A DNA stretch of 29,943 bases from an uncultured Lachnospiraceae bacterium (lineage in GTDB: Bacteria; Bacillota; Clostridia; Lachnospirales; Lachnospiraceae): positions 1 to 29,943 of the forward strand of contig CAKRTZ010000024.1 in NCBI GenBank assembly GCA_934402515.1. The letters run 5' to 3'. Positions 24,079 to 29,943 of this stretch are shown here, piece after piece. A program made the translations under genes and the position numbers. The notes under the pieces were generated by a model that worked only from the letters and a program-made list of their open reading frames with translations, did no database searches and was not told the origin of the DNA. Within the stretch, counting starts at the first letter, position 1. The number at the start of each line of letters is the position of its first letter.

Positions 24079-24963
24079 CTATCCTTTTACCGCACCAATA
24101 GTTACGCCTTTGGCAAAATATTTTTGTAGAAATGGATAAACCATCATCAATGGTGCAGCTGAAGCTACAACAACACAATATTTTAGTTGCTGTGCCAGTT
24201 TTTGTCTTTCCATCGCGACCTGGATATCTGTTGTCATGGAGCTTGCCTGATTTAATAAAATAAGATTGCGTAATACCACTTGTAATGGCATTTTGTCTTC
24301 ACTTCCTAAGAACATTAACGGATAAAAAAACTGATTCCACAATCCTGTCGCATAAAAAAGACAAAGTACTGCTATAATTGTTTTAGAAAGCGGTATTGCG
24401 ATTTTAAAGAAAAATCCAAAATTACTGCACCCGTCAATCCGTGCTGCTTCCAATAGTTCTATTGGAATACCACTTTCAAAGAATGATCTGCATACAATCA
24501 AATTATATGCAGAAAGTGCTACCGGCAAAATAACTCCCCAGATCGTATCATAAATTCCCAATTGACGAACTGTAAGATAAAGTGGAATAAGACCACCATT
24601 AAAAAACATTGTAAATGTGAATAAAAACATTAATCCTCTTCGCCCTGGTAGATCTACTCTAGATAGTGCATATCCTGCTGGAATTGTAAGCACCAAAGCA
24701 ATTAAAGTTCCAACTACCGTCTGAATAACAGTGTTTGCATATCCCCGCCAAAGCGGACTATATGAAAGTGCCTGTTTATATCCTTCCAGATATAGTTTTT
24801 CAGGATATAATAATATTTTACCACTTCCCACTATAGATGGTTCTGTAACAGATGCAATTACTACATAATACAAAGGATACAAAATACTAATACTGATAAT
24901 AATCAGTACAATATAAATCAGTGTTTTAAAGAATTTATCATTATTAATAAGATAATGTTTCAT
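24079..24963 (-). CDS. ABC transporter permease, LplC type (fructan operon)
   Basis: 294 aa from the chosen start. It is a six-helix CUT1 permease with the EAA loop LEAARIDGCSNFGFFFKIAIPL and the standard C-terminus KYFAKGVTIGAVKG. I chose the ATG at 24963 (MKHYLINND) because AAAGGA stands five bases before it. The alternative ATG at 24981 overlaps the stop of the preceding permease and has no good ribosome site. The second gene of the operon, it would form the membrane channel with the LplB-type protein. As in the first importer, no ATPase gene is nearby. Confidence 0.9.
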   Translation of the reverse strand: MKHYLINNDKFFKTLIYIVLIIISISILYPLYYVVIASVTEPSIVGSGKILLYPEKLYLEGYKQALSYSPLWRGYANTVIQTVVGTLIALVLTIPAGYALSRVDLPGRRGLMFLFTFTMFFNGGLIPLYLTVRQLGIYDTIWGVILPVALSAYNLIVCRSFFESGIPIELLEAARIDGCSNFGFFFKIAIPLSKTIIAVLCLFYATGLWNQFFYPLMFLGSEDKMPLQVVLRNLILLNQASSMTTDIQVAMERQKLAQQLKYCVVVASAAPLMMVYPFLQKYFAKGVTIGAVKG

Positions 24964-24980
24964 GCTGTTCCTTTCTCTCA

Positions 24981-25895
24981 TTAGAAAATACTGATATCAC
25001 TAACACGTTTCGATACTTGATTGGCCAGCAACAGTATAATAAAGTTGACTACAGAATTAAAAAGTCCCACTGCCGTAGCAAAGCTGTATTGTGCACTTTG
25101 TAACCCCACTTTATATACATAGGTGGAAATTAACTCACTTACCGTTGTATTTGTTCCATTCTGCATTAAATAAGCCTTTTCATATCCAACATTCATAATA
25201 TTTCCAATTGTCAAAATTAACATAAGAATAATTGTAGGTGCTATTAGAGGTAATTCGATGTATTTAATTTTTTGAAAAGCAGATGCTCCATCAAGTGTCG
25301 CAGCTTCATAATAATCCGGACTAATTCCGACCAATGCTGCGATATAAATAACAGCATTAAAGCCCATTGTCTGCCAGACTGTAGATCCCACATACAATGG
25401 TCGAAACCATTTTGCCATGCTAGTAAAGTGAATTACGTTTCCACCCATGCTGGTAATAACTCCATTTACAATTCCCTCTGTCGAAAATAACAAATTAATA
25501 AGACTGATAATAATAACACTGGATAAAAAATACGGTGCATAAGAGATTGTCTGGATTGCTTTTCTCATCCTTTTATTTCGTACTTGATTTAACAATAATG
25601 CAAAAATAATTGGAATTGGAAATGCAATCAACAAGGAAAGTAAACTAATAACAATCGTATTTTTGATTGCTGTAACAGCTATACTTGTAGTAAAAAACTG
25701 CGCAAAGTGTTTCCATATAGGATCAACCCAAGGACTCATTAAAATGCCCTTACGTATTTTAAAATCTTTAAAAGCAATCAACAAACCATACATAGGGTAA
25801 TATGCAAAAACCAAAATCCAAATTACTGCCGGTAGTAAAAGCACATATAATTGCCAGCTTTGAAACACCTTTTTCCATTTGTTTTTCTTTTTCAT
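24981..25895 (-). CDS. ABC transporter permease, LplB type (fructan operon)
   Basis: 304 aa from the chosen start. It has about six membrane helices, beginning with WQLYVLLLPAVIWILVFAYYP, the EAA loop YEAATLDGASAFQKIKYIELPL, and ends KRVSDISIF. I chose the ATG at 25895, since GGGAG lies five bases before it, over the ATG at 25907 that lies within that ribosome site. It has the normal LplB length, unlike the extended homologue at 2799-4244. It is the first gene of the fructan operon, directly downstream of the twin palindromes and a strong promoter. Confidence 0.9.
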   Translation of the reverse strand: MKKKNKWKKVFQSWQLYVLLLPAVIWILVFAYYPMYGLLIAFKDFKIRKGILMSPWVDPIWKHFAQFFTTSIAVTAIKNTIVISLLSLLIAFPIPIIFALLLNQVRNKRMRKAIQTISYAPYFLSSVIIISLINLLFSTEGIVNGVITSMGGNVIHFTSMAKWFRPLYVGSTVWQTMGFNAVIYIAALVGISPDYYEAATLDGASAFQKIKYIELPLIAPTIILMLILTIGNIMNVGYEKAYLMQNGTNTTVSELISTYVYKVGLQSAQYSFATAVGLFNSVVNFIILLLANQVSKRVSDISIF

Positions 25896-25926
25896 GTGAA
25901 CTCCCATCTTTCTTTAGTCTATTTTT

Positions 25927-25944
25927 TATCGAACCCGTTCGATA
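25927..25944. promoter_or_regulatory. Operator 1, 18-bp palindrome in the fructan operon leader
   Basis: TATCGAACCCGTTCGATA: 8-bp perfect arms around CC. It lies 32 bp before the start codon of the first permease, downstream of the expected transcription start. It is identical to the core of operator 2, and the centres are 34 bp apart. Confidence 0.8.
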
Positions 25945-25954
25945 TCTATGAAAA

Positions 25955-25984
25955 TAATTGTATCGAACCCGTTCGATACAATTA
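25955..25984. promoter_or_regulatory. Operator 2, 30-bp palindrome at the transcription start
   Basis: A 30-bp palindrome with perfect 14-bp arms (half site TAATTGTATCGAAC) around CC. It begins one base after the -10 box and so covers the expected start of transcription. Binding here should block RNA polymerase. The local LacI protein is the obvious candidate. Confidence 0.82.
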
Positions 25985-25985
25985 G

Positions 25986-26014
25986 ATAATACTTCTATAC
26001 ATTAAATTAGTCAA
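25986..26014 (-). promoter_or_regulatory. Main promoter of the fructan operon
   Basis: Minus strand TTGACT (26009-26014), 17-bp spacer, TATTAT (25986-25991). It is followed immediately by operator 2. Confidence 0.8.
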
Positions 26015-26092
26015 TTGTTTTTTTGCAACTTTTATATTTTTAACAGTTTTATTTCTCTTTTTTTGTCAAAATTGTCTTATTTATACTTTAAT

Positions 26093-26132
26093 AAAAAAAT
26101 GATGTGAAAGCACATCTTTTGCTTTCACATCA
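26093..26132 (-). terminator. Strong terminator of the sseB-mecA operon
   Basis: A perfect 13-bp stem (26100-26112 with 26120-26132; TGATGTGAAAGCA and its complement), 7-nt loop, then seven U residues in minus-strand RNA. It lies 13 bp past the stop of the Cys-rich small protein and insulates the fructan promoter from upstream transcription. Confidence 0.92.
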
Positions 26133-26145
26133 CCATGATTTATCT

Positions 26146-26355
26146 CTACATCTGATGCCGCACTACCCGATATTCATCGCCGTATTGAAAATAAGGGCAC
26201 TCCATGGATTGTCCGGTGAGAAACCGATACATTTCATCTTCGTCCAGATCCTTATCGCAAAAATAGCTTTCATCGTCCTCGTCATACATATAAAAGCTGC
26301 AGTAGTCACACCCCATCGCTATTTTATTTTTCTTTTCGGTTTCTTTCTTTTCCAT
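26146..26355 (-). CDS. Small Cys-rich protein, probable DUF6472 family
   Basis: 69 aa. After a charged start comes CDYCSFYMYDEDDESYFC, then DLDEDEMYRF and CPYFQYGDEYRVV. The four Cys (CxxC, C, C) could bind a metal such as zinc. This matches small proteins of unknown function common in Lachnospiraceae (I believe DUF6472). Its ATG overlaps the mecA stop by one base (TAATG), so it is translationally coupled. It is the last gene of the operon. No function is known. Confidence 0.75.
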   Translation of the reverse strand: MEKKETEKKNKIAMGCDYCSFYMYDEDDESYFCDKDLDEDEMYRFLTGQSMECPYFQYGDEYRVVRHQM

Positions 26356-27062
26356 TACAGTTTCGCCAGTACCTTTACTGCGCGGTTTTCCACCAGTATT
26401 TCTCCCCGTTCCTTCAGATAGTCCAAAATCCGCTGCCCGTCAACCATATAAGTGGCAAATTCCGTGGCATTTGAGCAGAGAACATTGTATTTATGTGTGG
26501 AAAGACGCCCTTTCTCCAGTGTCATATAAAAAACGTTGTTCGCCTTATCCTTATAAAGGGTACTGCGTACAGCTCCCTTTTCCTGTACGGTTTTCGCATA
26601 TTGAATGGCAAATCGCAGGTTGACAAACGCAAAGAGCCGGACTTTTTCTATTTCTCTCTTTCCTTTGTTTGCCTTGTCTGCCGGAATCGTCACTGCAGAT
26701 ACTTCTTCCTCCTTCTCCGGAGCATCACCGTCCTGCAGAGTGCCTTTTTCCTTCACACGTTCCTTTACATCTTCGATGATTCCCTTGATATTTTCCATCA
26801 CATCGTGCCACTCTTTACTCTCGGACTCAGAAAAAGTAATGGCCAGCCCGTGATTGGGAAGCGGCATGATCTGTAAAGACACCATTCCCTGACCGGAATC
26901 ATAGCCTACTTCCTCTGACGCCTGTTCCACCACTTCCCGCAGGAAATCCTGTGCCTTATCGGACTGTGTGAAGAAATCATCCAGTTCCAGTCCGTTTTCT
27001 TCCATATCCTCTTCCGTCACGATACAACGAATCGTGCTTTCATCTATTCTTTTAAATGTCAT
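26355..27062 (-). CDS. mecA: MecA-family adaptor protein for ClpC
   Basis: 235 aa. It should be the adaptor that loads substrates onto the ClpC ATPase for ClpCP degradation. The N-terminal substrate-binding domain (1-85) shows the family pattern: FKRIDESTIRCIVTEEDMEENGLELDDFF, AQDFLREVVEQASEEVGY and MPLPNHGLAITFS. An acidic and Lys-rich linker (about 90-140) leads to the ClpC-binding C-terminal domain (140-235). The C-terminus ILVENRAVKVLAKL is less typical. GGAG precedes the ATG by eight bases. It lies 53 bp behind the SseB gene and is coupled to the small Cys-rich protein. Known targets in Bacillus (ComK, Spo0A) cannot be assumed here. Confidence 0.88.
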   Translation of the reverse strand: MTFKRIDESTIRCIVTEEDMEENGLELDDFFTQSDKAQDFLREVVEQASEEVGYDSGQGMVSLQIMPLPNHGLAITFSESESKEWHDVMENIKGIIEDVKERVKEKGTLQDGDAPEKEEEVSAVTIPADKANKGKREIEKVRLFAFVNLRFAIQYAKTVQEKGAVRSTLYKDKANNVFYMTLEKGRLSTHKYNVLCSNATEFATYMVDGQRILDYLKERGEILVENRAVKVLAKL

Positions 27063-27115
27063 TTTGCTTTCTCCATGATTCCACGCTGCTGTTATAATAT
27101 ACGCAACGCTTCCGC

Positions 27116-28069
27116 TTACTGTTCAAAGAGCTCCATGATGCTGCGGATCTCTTCGCCCTCTGCCGGTGCGGGGCCCAGGTTTCGTACCTCTTTCGGACCA
27201 CAGACCTGCAATAACTGTGCCTTGCCCGGTTCAATCACCTGTGCCATATAGTAAAAGGCTTTCTTTTCCTGGGGATTCCAGACAATATAAATTGCTTTTG
27301 CTGCACCCTTCTCCAGATTTTTCTCCGGCAGTTTGATATTAATGTACCGCATGGTATCACTCAGATCCAATACCATAACAGAAAAATCATCCACGGTGTA
27401 AGGGCATGCTACGCTTCCTGTCTCATAAGACTTTGCATACATCCCGTAGATAAACTCTTCTCTTTCCTCACAGATCTTGTCTACCATTGCTTCCCCGTTT
27501 TCCAGGATCTGCTTGGGCAGAACACCCCTCTCTATCTGAGCGCGCACCATGGTGTTAAATTCTTTCACTGTCATCTGTACCCGCTTTGCTTGGGGACGCT
27601 GCTGCTCTGCTTTCTTGGTTGCCTCCATGAACGCAGGATTTAAAATCAGGTTATTGGTAAAAGGGTTCACCACCATCGCCTTGATCTCGCCATTTGCCTT
27701 ATCAATCAGATTGCGGCATTCAACAAAGGGAAGACAAAGCATTGCCGGATATTTCTGATCCGCCGGGATTTGTTCCCTGCTGGTAAATACCGGGAAAAAT
27801 TTATCACCCATGGTATTCTTCAGTACAGCCGGAATCAGTTTCACTCCCTGGGGGATTTTGTTCGGCTGACCTGAAGACAAGTCTTTTAACAGGCTCTTGT
27901 CCATATCTGCCGGAAACGTTGCCGGTACAAACAGGATTGCAGGATGCATATTCGCCATCAACTGTACCATATTTTCCTTACTCTGATCAGCAGAAAAATC
28001 CTTGATTGCCTTCTCAAGGGAAGTGTTATCTATCTTTTCAATTTGTTCTCTCGTTTTATTCTGTTCCAT
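27116..28069 (-). CDS. SseB family protein
   Basis: 317 aa, cytoplasmic. The N-terminal SseB domain (about 30-150) shows LFVPATFP, PVFTSREQIP and NPFTNNLILNPAFM, and a separate C-terminal SseB-like domain (about 215-300) has IYIVWNPQEKKAFYYMAQV. The molecular role of the family in Gram-positives is not known; the name comes from enterobacterial enhanced serine sensitivity. AAGGGG lies eight bases before the ATG. A TATAAT at 28112-28117 (minus) is a likely -10, with a poor -35. It is first in an operon with mecA and the Cys-rich small protein. Confidence 0.8.
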   Translation of the reverse strand: MEQNKTREQIEKIDNTSLEKAIKDFSADQSKENMVQLMANMHPAILFVPATFPADMDKSLLKDLSSGQPNKIPQGVKLIPAVLKNTMGDKFFPVFTSREQIPADQKYPAMLCLPFVECRNLIDKANGEIKAMVVNPFTNNLILNPAFMEATKKAEQQRPQAKRVQMTVKEFNTMVRAQIERGVLPKQILENGEAMVDKICEEREEFIYGMYAKSYETGSVACPYTVDDFSVMVLDLSDTMRYINIKLPEKNLEKGAAKAIYIVWNPQEKKAFYYMAQVIEPGKAQLLQVCGPKEVRNLGPAPAEGEEIRSIMELFEQ

Positions 28070-28146
28070 GTTTATGACCCCTTCTCTATGGTTTACAGAT
28101 TATTTTATCATATTATACAGGGGATGTACAAGCAAAAGACACCGGA

Positions 28147-28344
28147 TCATTCGACATTTTCCAAAGCTTCCGGTTTTATCTGAAGATATTGACATAAAGT
28201 AAGAAATTCGTGACTGTCCAGTTTCTGCGTCGTACCCGGAATCAGTTTTTCTTCTTTGATTCCGGTATCGCCTGCGATCTGCCGGATGGAGATCCGATTA
28301 TCGGCTATGTATTTTGCAATGCAATTCGTCACATCCAACGGCAT
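28147..28344 (-). CDS. Small XRE-like helix-turn-helix regulator
   Basis: 65 aa from the chosen start. The whole protein is a lambda-repressor-like HTH domain: CIAKYIADNRISIRQIAGDTGIKEEKLIPGTTQKL then FLTLCQYLQIKPEAL. I chose the ATG at 28344 because GGAGG stands eight bases before it; three upstream ATGs in frame lack a ribosome site, and the farthest lies inside the promoter. It is divergent from another XRE gene, with a palindrome forming its promoter spacer, which suggests control by itself or its partner. It may also be co-expressed with the SseB gene 77 bp downstream. Confidence 0.75.
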   Translation of the reverse strand: MPLDVTNCIAKYIADNRISIRQIAGDTGIKEEKLIPGTTQKLDSHEFLTLCQYLQIKPEALENVE

Positions 28345-28384
28345 ATCACAAACCTCCATTCTCGCTTTTCTGGAATTATCTACC

Positions 28385-28413
28385 ATTATATTCTTAGATT
28401 CTAAGAATATCAA
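28385..28413 (-). promoter_or_regulatory. Promoter of the small HTH gene
   Basis: Minus strand TTGATA (28408-28413), 17-bp spacer, perfect TATAAT (28385-28390). The spacer itself is made of the palindrome described separately. Confidence 0.78.
28388..28410. promoter_or_regulatory. 23-bp operator forming the promoter spacer
   Basis: Perfect 10-bp arms (ATATTCTTAG and CTAAGAATAT) around ATT. It fills the spacer of the promoter at 28385-28413 and reaches into both boxes, so a bound protein must exclude polymerase. TTCTAAGAA recurs at 28431-28439. Confidence 0.75.
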
Positions 28414-28430
28414 GCACCTGTATTCCTACT

Positions 28431-28439
28431 TTCTAAGAA
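28431..28439. promoter_or_regulatory. Second TTCTAAGAA site next to the divergent promoter
   Basis: TTCTAAGAA repeats the half-site sequence of the 23-bp operator and lies five bases upstream of the -35 box of the plus-strand XRE gene. One regulator could thus act on both divergent promoters. Confidence 0.5.
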
Positions 28440-28443
28440 CCAT

Positions 28444-28472
28444 TTGACTTCCCTTTATCCTCTGCTTATGAT
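28444..28472 (+). promoter_or_regulatory. Promoter of the plus-strand XRE gene
   Basis: TTGACT (28444-28449), 17-bp spacer, TATGAT (28467-28472), 36 bp before the start codon. Confidence 0.72.
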
Positions 28473-28508
28473 AGAAAAAACAAAGCTTTTTACGAAAAGG
28501 TTTCACCT

Positions 28509-28850
28509 ATGAAGAATGATAATATTGCAAAGAAGTTAAAGTTTTACCGAAAACAGAATAACCTGACCGTGCATGATGTTGCCTCCCAGCTGTCTGTGGA
28601 TCAGAATATCGTTGCAGACAAGACAATCTACGGATGGGAGTCCGGTCAGGCACAGCCGGATGCTGACATTCTGCTGAAGCTTTGTAAAATTTATCATATT
28701 GATAACATTCTGGATGCTTTTGGCTACGATGAGAAATCTTTTATCCAGCCCACAATCTTCGAACAAAAACTGTTAAAAAGCTACCGGGAGCATCCGGAGC
28801 TGCAACCGGCGATCCATAAATTGCTGGAGTTGGACGATTCCAACAGCTGA
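28509..28850 (+). CDS. XRE family transcriptional regulator
   Basis: 113 aa. Residues 5-66 are a Cro/C1-type HTH: IAKKLKFYRKQNNLTVHDVASQLS, then TIYGWESGQAQPDADILLKLCKIYHIDNI. An insertion of several residues (VDQNIVADK) separates the two DNA-reading helices compared with the plain motif. The C-terminal 45 residues (FEQKLLKSYREHPELQPAIHKLLEL) form a short helical tail common in small Clostridia XRE proteins. AAAAGG lies eight bases before the ATG. It is divergent from the 65-aa HTH gene and shares TTCTAAGAA operators with it. No phage or plasmid genes surround it, so its target may be only this locus. Confidence 0.85.
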   Translation: MKNDNIAKKLKFYRKQNNLTVHDVASQLSVDQNIVADKTIYGWESGQAQPDADILLKLCKIYHIDNILDAFGYDEKSFIQPTIFEQKLLKSYREHPELQPAIHKLLELDDSNS

Positions 28851-28883
28851 AAATTCTCCTCGTCACACGTTTTACAAGAATCC

Positions 28884-28922
28884 AAAAAAATCCCTCAACC
28901 CATCACATGATGAGTTGAGGGA
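28884..28922 (-). terminator. Terminator of the Rpn-family gene
   Basis: Stem with nine perfect pairs (TCCCTCAAC / GTTGAGGGA), one mismatch and further inner pairs, followed in minus-strand RNA by seven U residues (28884-28890). It lies about 29 bp past the Rpn-family stop, between convergent genes; there is no U-run on the plus strand. Confidence 0.82.
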
Positions 28923-28950
28923 CACTTCACTTTCAACGTATGAAATTATA

Positions 28951-29877
28951 TCATTTTTTACCAAGGATTTCTCTTATCTCGTCCACACTCTTATCTATCG
29001 CTGATGCAATCTGCTCTGGTTTGAATCCATTCTTGTACATCTTAACAATTAACTCAGCAATGCCCTCCTGCTTGCCAGCCTCTTTTCCTTCCCGTAATGC
29101 CTTATTCCTGATATCTTTCGCCTCATAGTTTAAAATTTTTCCACCCATGATTTCCTCTACCTCCTTCTGCACACTGGCATATTTACTTGCCCGAAACATC
29201 GCCACTTTATCAATCATCGCCTTTAGGGACTGGCGGGTAAATTCCGTAATTTCTCCTCCCTGCTCCAGCAGGCTCAGCTGTTGGAAAATGTCCTGATAGG
29301 TCTGACGCAATGCTAATCTGGCATCCGCATCTCTTTCCAGCACTTCCAACTGGTATCTCAAGAAATAGTAAGGTAACAAAAACAATAACCGTTTCCCAAA
29401 AATTTCTTCCAGTCCGTAGTCCTGCACCTTTACCACCGGGATTTCATAAGACACATCTCCTCCTGGTGTAACTATCCGCATTTTTATTGAGGATGGTGTG
29501 GTGTTCTCCGTCCGTAAATATAACACCGCCGCATGAGGGAAAATAAAAGCACTCTCATCTTTGGAATAGTCTGCCATGGTCAAGGCTATCTGTGCTCCAT
29601 ACTCAAAGAGCCTTAGTGCCAGACTGCCATCTTCCGTACTCTGACACTCAAAGTGGTAACGGGTCGTTGCCTCTCCATCAATGGAGAAATTCGAATCCGT
29701 GATTCGTTTCTGGTCATTTCCTGTGGTAATGAAAAATTCGTTGTTGTATAGCTTTACATTCGCATCTAAGGGATAGTCTGTCTGGAATGCCTCATTTACT
29801 AAGGGAATCAATAAACTGGGGCAGTCCACGCTCAGCGTCCGCTGGGCGTCATCGTAGGGCGTACTGGTGTTGCTCAT
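28951..29877 (-). CDS. Rpn family PD-(D/E)XK nuclease-like protein
   Basis: 308 aa. It belongs to the Rpn/transposase_31-like group (recombination-promoting nucleases). The PD-(D/E)XK core is at about 45-80: a RITDSNFSID strand followed by YHFECQST, giving D...ExQ in place of the classical ExK. FEYGAQIAL and FPHAAVLYLR follow. The C-terminal part is helical and ends with the family's usual EGKEAGKQEGIAELIVKMYKNGF and a sigma-like EQIASAIDKSVDEI tail. AAGGAG precedes the ATG by three bases. It is monocistronic with a strong terminator. Such genes are often multicopy and mobile-like, but no terminal repeats or insertion sequence are visible here. The DNA target is unknown. Confidence 0.82.
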   Translation of the reverse strand: MSNTSTPYDDAQRTLSVDCPSLLIPLVNEAFQTDYPLDANVKLYNNEFFITTGNDQKRITDSNFSIDGEATTRYHFECQSTEDGSLALRLFEYGAQIALTMADYSKDESAFIFPHAAVLYLRTENTTPSSIKMRIVTPGGDVSYEIPVVKVQDYGLEEIFGKRLLFLLPYYFLRYQLEVLERDADARLALRQTYQDIFQQLSLLEQGGEITEFTRQSLKAMIDKVAMFRASKYASVQKEVEEIMGGKILNYEAKDIRNKALREGKEAGKQEGIAELIVKMYKNGFKPEQIASAIDKSVDEIREILGKK

Positions 29878-29943
29878 GTTCTCCTTCTTTCCCTGCTTTC
29901 TATGGTTTCCTTCTAACAGCAGGGCAAAGCAGCTTATGTACCC

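Noticed and set aside
28951..29877. Rpn-family gene as part of an insertion sequence
   Set aside because: No terminal inverted repeats or target duplications seen; the nearby hairpin with U-run is a normal terminator.
1..29943. CRISPR arrays, tRNA or rRNA genes
   Set aside because: No regularly spaced direct repeats, cloverleaf sequences or rRNA stretches were seen on either strand.

Overview
The window looks like chromosomal DNA from a gut-type Clostridia, most likely Lachnospiraceae. The evidence is the gene content: LplB/LplC-type sugar permeases without their own ATPase, MecA, SseB, an Rpn-type nuclease and a CDYC/CPYF Cys-rich small protein. Strong AGGAGG ribosome sites and TTGACA/TATAAT promoters fit. 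Genus cannot be fixed from the sequence alone. Almost all genes lie on the minus strand; only a hemolysin III-like membrane protein and one XRE regulator are on plus.

Layout. (1) 1-4.4 kb: a carbohydrate ABC importer (permease, permease, lipoprotein) with a clear promoter surrounded by AAACGTTT palindromes. (2) 4.5-6.5 kb: a soluble PAS hybrid histidine kinase with its own promoter and a nested-hairpin terminator. (3) 6.7-8.8 kb: hemolysin III homologue (+) and O-acetylhomoserine sulfhydrylase MetY (-). (4) 8.9-12.7 kb: a KDPG aldolase / KDG kinase pair followed by one ORF that joins a family 2 glycosyltransferase to a complete LysR regulator. (5) 13.0-17.8 kb: a three-gene operon of a 7TM hybrid signalling protein that has lost its kinase residues, a DUF2974 lipase-like protein and a ROK fructokinase. 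(6) 18.0-26.0 kb: a visibly AT-richer fructan/sucrose operon (two permeases, lipoprotein, an alpha/beta-hydrolase-MBL fusion, LacI repressor, GH32) controlled by two long palindromes at its promoter. (7) 26.1-28.1 kb: SseB, MecA and a Cys-rich small protein, ended by a strong terminator. (8) 28.1-29.9 kb: two divergent small HTH regulators sharing operators, then an Rpn-family PD-(D/E)XK protein.

How they may work together. The importer of region 6 would bring in fructo-oligosaccharides, the cytoplasmic GH32 would release fructose, and the fructokinase of region 5 would phosphorylate it; LacI controls the set. Region 4 would feed KDG/KDPG to pyruvate and glyceraldehyde-3-phosphate. The LysR half of the fusion is a good candidate for controlling metY, because a LysR-like inverted repeat lies about 65 bp upstream of the inferred metY start site.

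The least ordinary items are the glycosyltransferase-LysR fusion, the hydrolase-MBL fusion whose nucleophile Ser is replaced by Gly, the kinase-dead 7TM hybrid protein with REC and HPt His retained, and an operator that forms the exact spacer of an XRE promoter. All calls come from reading the sequence; no searches were run.
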